From Xanthobacteraceae bacterium 501b (GTDB lineage: Bacteria > Pseudomonadota > Alphaproteobacteria > Rhizobiales > Xanthobacteraceae), in NCBI GenBank assembly GCA_000378025.1, contig KB899087.1:1674001-1738000 (forward strand): DNA of 64,000 bases, read 5' to 3'. Positions 57,123 to 64,000 of the stretch are shown here, in pieces. How positions within the stretch are numbered: position 1 is the first letter of the stretch; every line of letters begins with the position of its first letter. The notes beneath the pieces are model-generated. The model made no database searches. It worked only from the letters and a program-made list of their open reading frames with translations, and was not told where the DNA came from. Made by a program: the position numbers and the translations under genes.

Positions 57123-57916
57123 GCACCGCCACCGAGAGCGCCGGCGCGCGGCTGGTGCTGAATATCTATATCGGCCTGTTCGTTCTCTACCTCTTCCTGC
57201 CGCTGGCGGTGATGTCGGCGGCGGCGTTCAACTCCTTCGACTACCCGTCTGTGACCCAATGGCAGGGCTTCACCTTCAAATGGTTCGTCGCCCTCGCCAA
57301 TGACCAACGCCTGCTGCAGGGGCTGGTGAATTCCGTGCTGGTGGCGCTCGGGGTCATCGCCGTGTCGATCCCCGCCGGCCTGTCGGGCGCGCTGATTCTC
57401 ACGCGGCTCGGCGAGCGTTCCGGCACGATGCTCTATTCCGTGCTGGTCTCGCCGGTGCTGACGCCGGGCATTATTCTGGGCATTTCCAGCCTGATCTTCT
57501 GGCGCGAATTCGGCGTGCCGGGCGGGCTGTTCGTCGCCGTCATGGCGCAGTCGAGCTTCATCGCCTCCTACGCGATGCTGCTCTTCCTCGCGCGGCTGCA
57601 GCGGCAGGACCGCACACTGGAGGAAGCGGCGCTCGACCTCGGCGCCAGCCATCTGCTGGTGTTCCGGCGCATCACCCTGCCCTTTCTCGCGCCGACCTGC
57701 TTCACCGCCGCCGTCGTCGCATTCCTGCAATCGTTCGAGAACTACAACACCACGGTGTTCGCCATCGGAGGCGAGTGGACTCTTGTCACCGAGATCGCTT
57801 CGAGGCTGCGCTTCGGGCTCTCGCCGGTGATCAACGTCGTGGGCGTGATCTTCGTGGCGCTGACCCTGGTCGCCGCCATAACCTATGTCGTTCTGAAGCA
57901 AAAGCCGAAGACCTGA
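57119..57916 (+). CDS. potC: ABC transporter permease 2 (PotC-like)
   Basis: A 265-residue, six-helix permease that pairs with PotB. 'YIGLFVLYLFLPLAVMSAAAFNSFDYPS' opens it. The EAA loop is 'LEEAALDLGASHLLVFRRITLPFLAP', which contacts the ATPase. The start overlaps the potB stop by four bases (ATGA). Order potD-A-B-C is normal for alphaproteobacterial polyamine transporters; substrate is inferred from family. Confidence 0.92.
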   Translation: MSTATESAGARLVLNIYIGLFVLYLFLPLAVMSAAAFNSFDYPSVTQWQGFTFKWFVALANDQRLLQGLVNSVLVALGVIAVSIPAGLSGALILTRLGERSGTMLYSVLVSPVLTPGIILGISSLIFWREFGVPGGLFVAVMAQSSFIASYAMLLFLARLQRQDRTLEEAALDLGASHLLVFRRITLPFLAPTCFTAAVVAFLQSFENYNTTVFAIGGEWTLVTEIASRLRFGLSPVINVVGVIFVALTLVAAITYVVLKQKPKT

Positions 57917-58026
57917 GGCCGCGACAGCTTCGACATAACTCGAATTACTGGCCACACGCCGGGATCCGATAGCTCGGGACCTCCGATGTCGCGCACGCTC
58001 CGAACAACAACCTTTGGGGTTAGTTC

Positions 58027-58620
58027 ATGCGCGCCGGCACCCTCGCTGCTTCCTGTCTTTTTCTCTGCCTCTCGCCGCTGACGCCGGCCCTTGCCGGCAG
58101 CACCACACTTTCCGGCAACGTGACGACAGAGCGCGTCCCGGACGATTTCAGCGATACCAAAGGGACCGACTGGGGGCTCGGCATCGCCCACACCTTCGAC
58201 AACCATTTCATCATTGCCGCGAATGGAAAGTACTACGACACGGCGCGAACCACCGACTACAAGGTCAATGTCGACGCATCGGTCGGCTACACGCACAATT
58301 TCGGCGCCTTCGCCCTGACGGGCATGGCCGGCATCGGCCAACATTTCATCGAGTCGGACGATCCCAGCAATTTCCCTTACTATTTCTTCAGCGTTGCGGC
58401 CGACATACCGTTCACCAAGCAGTTCACCTGGACCGCGTTCAAGCTGCGCTACCGCAATGCCTTCGACACGGCCAACGATTACAACACGCCCGAAATCGCC
58501 ACCGGCATCAGCTATTGGGCCACCGACCATACCGCCATCACGCTCTTCATCGAGCGCGACTGGACCGATGGCGAGCCCGCCTATAACGGCATCGAGCTTG
58601 GCTTCAAGCACAAGTTCTGA
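58027..58620 (+). CDS. Outer membrane beta-barrel protein (putative)
   Basis: A 197-residue protein with a signal peptide (MRAGTLAASCLFLCLSPLTPALAG) and a mature part made of alternating hydrophobic and polar residues typical of amphipathic beta strands, ending in the C-terminal Phe used by the Bam complex ('IELGFKHKF'). About eight strands can be counted, so a small barrel is likely. 'SYWATDHTAITLFIERDWTDG' lies near the end. I do not recognise a named family. It sits 110 bases downstream of potC on the same strand with no visible terminator between. Confidence 0.7.
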   Translation: MRAGTLAASCLFLCLSPLTPALAGSTTLSGNVTTERVPDDFSDTKGTDWGLGIAHTFDNHFIIAANGKYYDTARTTDYKVNVDASVGYTHNFGAFALTGMAGIGQHFIESDDPSNFPYYFFSVAADIPFTKQFTWTAFKLRYRNAFDTANDYNTPEIATGISYWATDHTAITLFIERDWTDGEPAYNGIELGFKHKF

Positions 58621-58730
58621 GCCGGCTAGCCTCACCCGAACGTGATGCATGCGGTCGTGACCACGGCACGCGGCATCACTAGCGTGCGGCGACGGACCCG
58701 AAGGGTCGCCCCCTCACGACGGAGCCTGCG

Positions 58731-59723
58731 ATGACGATCATGTCCCGCCGCCATGCGCTTGCCGGTGCCGCCAGCCTGGCGGCACTTCCCGCTATATTGC
58801 CGCTGTTCGCTGCGGGCGCCTCCCCGGCCGCCGCCCAGGCAGGTGCGGGCCAGCAGGTGCCCGGTCTCTACCGCTATCTCATCGGCAGCGCCGAACTGAC
58901 GGCGGTCAATGACGGCATGCGGACCTTTCCGCTCCCCGACGGTTTCGTGCGCAACGCCTCGCGCGACGAGATCAACGCGGCGCTCGAACTCGCCTTCCAG
59001 CCCAAGGATACGATGTCGATCCCGTTCAATCCGCTGCTGATCAATAATGGCGGCAAGCTGACGCTGATCGATACGGGCAACGGCCCGCAATCCGGCAATG
59101 CGCCGGTCGGGCGACTGCAGGCCAATCTGGCCTGGGCGGGCGTCAAGCCGGCGGACATCGAGACGGTGGTCATCTCGCATTTCCATGGCGACCACATTAA
59201 CGGCCTGCGCGCCGCCGATGGCGGGCTCGCCTTCCCCAATGCGGAGATTCTCGTCCCTGAGGCTGAATGGACCTTCTGGATGGACGACGGCGAGATGAGC
59301 CGCGCGCCGGAAGGCCAGAAGGCCGCCTTCCAGAATGTGAGGCGGGTGTTCAAAGATATAGACAGCAAGGTGAACCGCTATGGCTGGGACAAGGAGATCG
59401 CCCCCGGCCTGACCGCCGTGGATGCCTCTGGCCACACGCCCGGCCACACGGCGTTCATCTTTGCCTCCGGCAATGACCGCCTTTTCATCCAGTCCGACAC
59501 CACCAACACGCCCATCCTGTTCGCCCCGAACCCGGACTGGCAGGTGCAGTACGACATGGACGGCGCCAAGGCGGCCCAGACGCGGCGGCGCATCTACGAC
59601 ATGGTAGCGAGCGAACGGCTCCAGCTCACCGGCTATCACTACCCCTTCCCGGCAACCGGCTTCATCCGCAAGCAAGGTGACGGCTATGCGGTGGTGCCGG
59701 CGCTTTGGCGGCCCGTTCTCTGA
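58731..59723 (+). CDS. MBL-fold metallo-hydrolase with twin-arginine signal
   Basis: A 330-residue metallo-beta-lactamase-fold enzyme. The zinc motif 'SHFHGDHINGL' (HxHxDH) is near residue 145, a further metal-binding His lies in 'ASGHTPGHTAFI', and the His of 'GYHYPFPATGFI' near residue 305 completes the site. The twin-arginine leader (SRRHALAGAASLAALPAIL...AAAQ) predicts export after folding. The layout resembles the methyl parathion hydrolase and quorum-quenching lactonase group, but the substrate is not known. GGAG precedes the ATG. Confidence 0.87.
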   Translation: MTIMSRRHALAGAASLAALPAILPLFAAGASPAAAQAGAGQQVPGLYRYLIGSAELTAVNDGMRTFPLPDGFVRNASRDEINAALELAFQPKDTMSIPFNPLLINNGGKLTLIDTGNGPQSGNAPVGRLQANLAWAGVKPADIETVVISHFHGDHINGLRAADGGLAFPNAEILVPEAEWTFWMDDGEMSRAPEGQKAAFQNVRRVFKDIDSKVNRYGWDKEIAPGLTAVDASGHTPGHTAFIFASGNDRLFIQSDTTNTPILFAPNPDWQVQYDMDGAKAAQTRRRIYDMVASERLQLTGYHYPFPATGFIRKQGDGYAVVPALWRPVL

Positions 59724-59841
59724 CGAGCCGTCGCTGTATCCGTCGATGCGACGGGGCCGGCCTTTTGGCATGCGGCTTGGCAAAACCGGCGGCGCGGGGC
59801 TATGTCTCGCGCAACCATTTCAATAAGCCGAGGCCCCACCC

Positions 59842-60087
59842 ATGTCCGAACCTCTTCCCGACCGTCTGTCGAGCGACCCGAGCAGCCCGTTCCACAATGC
59901 GGAGCTTCTGGAGCGTGGCATCGGCATCCGCTTCAAGGGCGCGGAGAAAACCAATGTCGAGGAGTATTGCGTTAGCGAGGGCTGGATCCGTGTCTCGGTC
60001 GGCAAGGCGAAGGACCGCGCCGGCAACCCGATGACGGTGAAGCTGGTCGGGCCGGTGGAACCCTATCTGCGCGACGCCGAAGACTGA
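59842..60087 (+). CDS. DUF3297 family protein
   Basis: An 81-residue soluble protein matching DUF3297: 'PDRLSSDPSSPFHNAELLERGIGIRFKGAEKTNVEEYCVSEGWIRV' and 'NPMTVKLVGPVEPYL'. It is widely conserved as glutathione-related in some labels, but I know of no proven function. The start at 59842 is the usual one for the family. Confidence 0.88.
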   Translation: MSEPLPDRLSSDPSSPFHNAELLERGIGIRFKGAEKTNVEEYCVSEGWIRVSVGKAKDRAGNPMTVKLVGPVEPYLRDAED

Positions 60088-60180
60088 GCCGCGCCGAAGC
60101 GCCGCCGTCCGGCCGGATAGACCACTGCCGTCCCGTCGCCGAATTGGGCCTAGCCACTTCACCCCCACCGGGCTGTCCGC

Positions 60181-60999
60181 ATGAACGAAGTCGCCCGCCC
60201 CTCCGCTCCAGGCAGCGCCGAGACCGAACCTGCGGTGGCCTTTGGCCGAATCGCCTTCGTCGCCAGCGAAGCACCGGACGCCCTGCAGGCCCAGGCGCGC
60301 CTGATCGCGCGCTATGGCACGGTGGCTCTGGAGGACGCGGATGTCATTGTCGCCCTCGGCGGCGATGGCTTCATGTTGCAGACGCTTCACCGCTGCCGCG
60401 ACAGCGGAACGCCGATCTACGGCATGAACCGCGGGTCGGTCGGCTTTCTCATGAACAGTTTTCGCGAGGAGGACCTGCCCGCGCGCCTCGCCGCCTCGCA
60501 GCGTGTGGTCATTCATCCGCTGATGATGGAAGCGACCGATATCAAGGGGCGCCAGCACCGCGCCTGGGCGATCAACGAGGTTTCCCTCATCCGCCAGTCC
60601 TACCAGGCGGCCAAACTGCGCATCGCCATCGACGGCAAGGTGCGGATGGAAGAGCTGATCTGCGACGGGGTGCTGGTGGCGACCCCGGCCGGTTCGACAG
60701 CCTATAACCTTTCCGCCCAAGGGCCGATCCTGCCGATCGGTACGCCGCTGCTCGCCGTCACGCCGATCTCCGCCTTCCGGCCCCGCCGCTGGCGCGGAGC
60801 ACTGGTGCCCGACCGTGCCCGCGTCGACATCGCCGTGATGGAGTTTGAAAAGCGCCCGGTGAATGCCACGGCCGATCATTTCGAGGTGCGCGATGTCGTG
60901 GCCGTCCGCGCCCGGCTCGATCCGAACTCGTCCATGACCATGCTGGTCGACCGGGATCACTCGATCGAGGAACGCATTCTGGCCGAGCAGTTCGGCTGA
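60181..60999 (+). CDS. nadK: NAD kinase
   Basis: A 272-residue NAD kinase (ATP + NAD+ to NADP+). The GGDG motif is in '[18 protein letters not shown]', the NE motif in '[11 protein letters not shown]', and '[19 protein letters not shown]' is the conserved third block. It is the main NADP source in most bacteria and is usually essential. It converges with the DUF2336 gene seven bases later. Confidence 0.95.
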   Translation: MNEVARPSAPGSAETEPAVAFGRIAFVASEAPDALQAQARLIARYGTVALEDADVIVALGGDGFMLQTLHRCRDSGTPIYGMNRGSVGFLMNSFREEDLPARLAASQRVVIHPLMMEATDIKGRQHRAWAINEVSLIRQSYQAAKLRIAIDGKVRMEELICDGVLVATPAGSTAYNLSAQGPILPIGTPLLAVTPISAFRPRRWRGALVPDRARVDIAVMEFEKRPVNATADHFEVRDVVAVRARLDPNSSMTMLVDRDHSIEERILAEQFG

Positions 61000-61006
61000 A
61001 GCGCCC

Positions 61007-62137
61007 TCACGCGGCGAGCGTGAGCCTTTCGGATCGCTCGCGCGCCTCGCCCTGCCAACGGTGCAGCATACCGACGATGCGGTTGCCCTGCGCGCTCTCA
61101 CCCGCTTCTTCATAAGCCGCGAGCACGTCATCCAGAATGCGCAGGCGAAGCCCCGGCTCCGCGTCGCGCTCGTCCAGATAGGTCTCCGACTGGACGACAC
61201 TGAGAGCGGTGCGAAACGCGATGAAGGCGCCGGCCGGCAAGGCCAGGCGGTGGTAGAGAACGCGGAACGCCTCGCCCGAACGGTCGGCCGCAAGGGCGGC
61301 GACGTGATCGACGGAAATTCCCGAGAGCACCGAGACGGCCTCGAGGAAAAGCCTCATCTGCCCCGACAGCAGAGAACGCAGCACCAGTGCCGAGGTGAGT
61401 TCTCCCCTCGCCTGCAGGCCCTGAACCAGCGTGCGGGTCTGGGTGAATTGGGAGGCTGAGGCCTGCGTCACCGTGGCCTGGTCGCAGGCCTCGCGCGCCA
61501 GCCGCGCCGTCTCGGCCGGCGACAGCCATTGACGCTCCTCGACAAGGGCCGAGAGCGCCCCAGCCACGAGGCGGATCAGCGCTTGATGCGCCGCCGCTGG
61601 AAGATCAGGCCGGCTCAGCAGCGCCTCGCGCAGTTCCGGCACACCGCCAAAACGCGCCACGATTTGCCCGAGCGCAAAGCCAGGCACGTCGGCCGTCGGA
61701 TTTCTCACCAATGCCAGCAGGGGGCCGACATCCGCCACTTCCGCCAGTAGGGCGGCGATGGGCGCGGGAAGCCCTTCCCGTCGGGCGATGGCCTCCTGCT
61801 TGCCGGCATCGCCTCCGGCACACAAGGCAATCAATTCGCGGACATTGAGCACGGCTGAATGCTGCAGAACCAGCGCACCTGCCGCACCCGGAAGACGTGC
61901 CAGCTGCAGGACGACATCGGCGGGCACCAGCGGGTGGCGGCAGAGCGCCGAGGAGAGCTGGAACTGCACAAGGGGCGAAGGGTCAGCCACCAGGCCCGGC
62001 AGGGCCTCGTCTATATCAGCCCGCTCGGCGGCGCCCAGCTCGGGCCGCACATAGGCGCGGGCGAGAGCGGCGACAGCCTTGGCCCGCGCATCCTCCGGAG
62101 CGGTTCGCGCCCATTCCAGAAACTGCCGCACGATCAT
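61007..62137 (-). CDS. DUF2336 domain protein
   Basis: A 376-residue helical protein of the alphaproteobacterial DUF2336 family. It has repeated leucine/alanine-rich helices ('VQFQLSSALCRHPLVPADVVLQLARLPGAAGALVLQHSAVLNVRELIALC'), which resemble HEAT-type repeats. No catalytic residue is visible. Members occur alone and linked to two-component systems, with no settled role. There is no sensor or regulator gene next to this one. Confidence 0.8.
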   Translation of the reverse strand: MIVRQFLEWARTAPEDARAKAVAALARAYVRPELGAAERADIDEALPGLVADPSPLVQFQLSSALCRHPLVPADVVLQLARLPGAAGALVLQHSAVLNVRELIALCAGGDAGKQEAIARREGLPAPIAALLAEVADVGPLLALVRNPTADVPGFALGQIVARFGGVPELREALLSRPDLPAAAHQALIRLVAGALSALVEERQWLSPAETARLAREACDQATVTQASASQFTQTRTLVQGLQARGELTSALVLRSLLSGQMRLFLEAVSVLSGISVDHVAALAADRSGEAFRVLYHRLALPAGAFIAFRTALSVVQSETYLDERDAEPGLRLRILDDVLAAYEEAGESAQGNRIVGMLHRWQGEARERSERLTLAA

Positions 62138-62231
62138 TGCGCACTCCCGGCCCGGTTCAACACGACGGCAATGATGCGCACCGGCCGCTTAAGAAAGCGT
62201 TGACCATATGAGGCACAAAAAAGGCCAGCGA

Positions 62232-63434
62232 TCAGTCGCCGCTGCCGTCCTGCGTATCCAGCGCGTCCGGCGTCACCTGCTCGCCGACACGCACCTCGAC
62301 CGAGCCGTTCGTGCCGGACTCGACATTGAAGACCTTGGAGTAGGTCTTGCCTTCGAAGCGCGCGACCGCCGTGTACTCGCCTTCCGCCAGCACGAAGGTC
62401 GGCTCGGCATTGATCGATTCCTTCACGCTGTCGCCGCCCGGCGTGCCGATCGACCATTGTGTCTCGGGCAGCGGGTTGCCACCGGCCACCTTCACCAGCC
62501 GCAGCGTGACCTCGCCGGCGCGATGGTGCAGCGTCGCGTCCGTCACTTTGCCCGGTGCCACGGCAAGGTCGGCCTGGATCACGGCATTGCCGTCGCCATA
62601 GGTGGAGACGACGTAGTAATCGCCGGCCGGCAGAATGATGAGGTCGCCCGGAATCGCGCCGCGATAATAGGGACGGCTCGACGCCCTGCCCTGCAGGAAG
62701 CTGCCCTCGAAGAGATCATAGGTCACCTTCTCCGCCGGAAGCGGCCTGTCGGCGACATCGCTGTGCAGCGTCACGGCGCCGGCCGGAACGACCAGTTGCT
62801 CGCGCCGTGATTCCTCTCCAACCACAATCCGCCGCGCCACGCTGGCGAGGCCATAGGCCACATGCACCACATAGCCACCCGGCGAGAGGAAGAACACCGG
62901 CGCGGGATCAGCCGCCTCCGCCACCAGCGGATAGGCGCCGGAAGCTTCCGGCCGGTCGGCAAAAACCCGCCAGATGAGGCCGCGCGGGATCAGCCCCTCC
63001 TTCTCGCCGAAACGGGCGCTCATCCCGATCGCCACCTTTCCGGCGGGCGGCTGCGGCAGGATGGTGTGCGGGTCGCCGCCCTCCGCCCGCCCAGTGGCGG
63101 GAATGCGGGCGGCCGGCCCGGCGCTGCCCGAGGGCGCACCAACCGGCGGCGCGCCGACGAAAGGCAGCGCGCGCGAGGGCTGGATCTGCGACGGATTGAA
63201 CGGCGCAGGCGAAAGCGTCGGGGTCGGCGACTGGAACGGCGAGAGCTGAGCCACACGCAACGGAGCTGCGGGCCCCGCCTCCTGGGCCACGGCCCCTGCC
63301 GGAACTGCCAGCGTCAGCAGGGTGGCGATCGCCGCGCGCCGCTGGACGGCCTTCGCTTCGGCGCGGCCACGTGCCAAGGCCTGCCGAACACCGAGCACGA
63401 GCCGACGAAGTGAAGAGTGAAGAAGCTGAGACAT
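62232..63434 (-). CDS. Secreted protein with repeated beta-sandwich-like units
   Basis: A 400-residue protein of unknown function. A basic N-terminal stretch precedes a signal-like hydrophobic segment (RRAAIATLLTLAVPAGAVAQ, cleavage near residue 46). A Pro/Ala/Ser-rich linker runs to about residue 120. Then a unit with the pattern 'GxYxVxxxYG...V' recurs about three times: 'LSPGGYVVHVAYGLASVARRIVVG', 'LPAGDYYVVSTYGDGNAVIQADLAV' and 'LAEGEYTAVARFEGKTYSKVFNV'. These look like carboxypeptidase-regulatory or immunoglobulin-like sandwiches exposed in the periplasm. The ATG at 63434 is chosen; a TTG seven codons upstream is less likely. Confidence 0.65.
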   Translation of the reverse strand: MSQLLHSSLRRLVLGVRQALARGRAEAKAVQRRAAIATLLTLAVPAGAVAQEAGPAAPLRVAQLSPFQSPTPTLSPAPFNPSQIQPSRALPFVGAPPVGAPSGSAGPAARIPATGRAEGGDPHTILPQPPAGKVAIGMSARFGEKEGLIPRGLIWRVFADRPEASGAYPLVAEAADPAPVFFLSPGGYVVHVAYGLASVARRIVVGEESRREQLVVPAGAVTLHSDVADRPLPAEKVTYDLFEGSFLQGRASSRPYYRGAIPGDLIILPAGDYYVVSTYGDGNAVIQADLAVAPGKVTDATLHHRAGEVTLRLVKVAGGNPLPETQWSIGTPGGDSVKESINAEPTFVLAEGEYTAVARFEGKTYSKVFNVESGTNGSVEVRVGEQVTPDALDTQDGSGD

Positions 63435-64000
63435 CGCTGCCGTTGGTGCCTTCAAACAGAGGCAAATTCAAGTCACCTCTCGGCGGCGCCCTCTCCCCCA
63501 CGCGCCGCGTTCTCGCGTGGCGGCGCGGCCTCGCCTTGCGGACTGGCGCTCCTCGCGGCCATCCGCGACGTCCCCCAATCCCGACATCCAGCCAACGTTC
63601 GGCACACCGCCATTGGCGCACGCCTCGCCTGCACCGCGAACCATCTCGAACAAGGCGGCATCGGTTTCCGCAGCATCGCCCCCCCCGCAGCGCGCAGCCT
63701 GCCCGAGGAATCGCCGCCCGGCCGATGAACGAACATGACCGTGGCTGCGGGCATTCATCCTGCCGGAACCCGCTGACCTGCCCATTTCACCCCCACCTGT
63801 AAACCGCGGAGGCACTGCGCGTCAGCGGCCGGGCCGTGCCGGTCAGCAGGCCGCCTTGCACGGCGGGGCCGGAGCCGATCCTTTTCCTCTTCCCTGCCCA
63901 AGACCGACACCATACCTATGAACCGACGCCTGCAATCGCCCCGAGAGCATTTTCGAGCGACGCGGCTTCGAGTTAGCGTGAATAAAATGCGTAGAAGCAA
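63435..64000. other. Terminal region with no supported gene
   Basis: 566 bases at the end of the window. Several short open frames exist on both strands, but none has protein-like composition or a ribosome binding site that I can support. A gene starting beyond the window edge cannot be excluded. Confidence 0.5.

Overview
The window looks like the chromosome of a high-GC alphaproteobacterium of the order Hyphomicrobiales (Rhizobiales). A Xanthobacteraceae-type organism (Xanthobacter, Ancylobacter or Starkeya relatives) is my best guess, inferred from protein sequences and gene order and not tested by a search. Most of it is core genome: the central run of ribosomal protein, RNA polymerase and elongation factor genes, about 35 kb from 10.3 to 45.3 kb and all on the minus strand, flanked by ordinary housekeeping and transport genes. 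I see no phage, insertion sequence, CRISPR array, rRNA gene or defence island.

Layout. 0.1-10.2 kb: DUF599 and DUF3253 genes, a YdcF-like envelope protein, MgtE, acylphosphatase, LipB, tRNA-Leu(GAG), a secreted polysaccharide deacetylase, then a minus-strand set degP-rarA-crcB-rluC. 10.3-28.8 kb: rpsL-rpsG-fusA-tuf (str), rpsJ to rpsS/rplV/rpsC/rplP/rpmC/rpsQ (S10), rplN to secY-adk (spc) and rpsM-rpsK-rpoA-rplQ (alpha), closed by a strong terminator. 28.8-29.7 kb: an 865-base gap with the predicted str promoter and a dense cluster of GANTC (CcrM-type) sites. 29.7-41 kb: rplK-rplA-rplJ-rplL-rpoB-rpoC. 41.2-42.3 kb: a ribbon-helix-helix gene and a DJ-1/PfpI gene inserted between rplK and nusG. 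42.4-45.4 kb: one predicted transcription unit tRNA-Tyr, tRNA-Gly, second tuf, tRNA-Trp, secE, nusG, with a near-consensus promoter at its head and a terminator at its end. 45.8-64 kb: rlmB, an MHS-type transporter, RidA, an OmpA-like protein, small secreted proteins, tRNA-Thr(TGT), a molybdopterin oxidoreductase gene broken by an in-frame amber codon, a TerC protein, a polyamine-type ABC transporter (potD-A-B-C-like), an outer membrane barrel, an MBL-fold enzyme, DUF3297, NAD kinase, a DUF2336 protein and a secreted repeat protein.

How it works together. The large block supplies the translation and transcription machinery. Promoter matches to the alphaproteobacterial housekeeping consensus (CTTGAC-N17-CTATAT) sit before tRNA-Tyr, rpsL, rpsM and rplJ, and hairpins sit between rplL and rpoB, after tuf1, after nusG, after rpoC and after rplQ, so the block is probably read as several overlapping units.

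I did not find a convincing new multi-gene system. The most interesting items are regulatory or evolutionary: the GANTC cluster at the str promoter, a decayed second tuf 3' end downstream of tuf2, identical tuf copies with different start codons, the amber-interrupted Moco protein with a start-codon hairpin, and paired repeats around the rplJ promoter.
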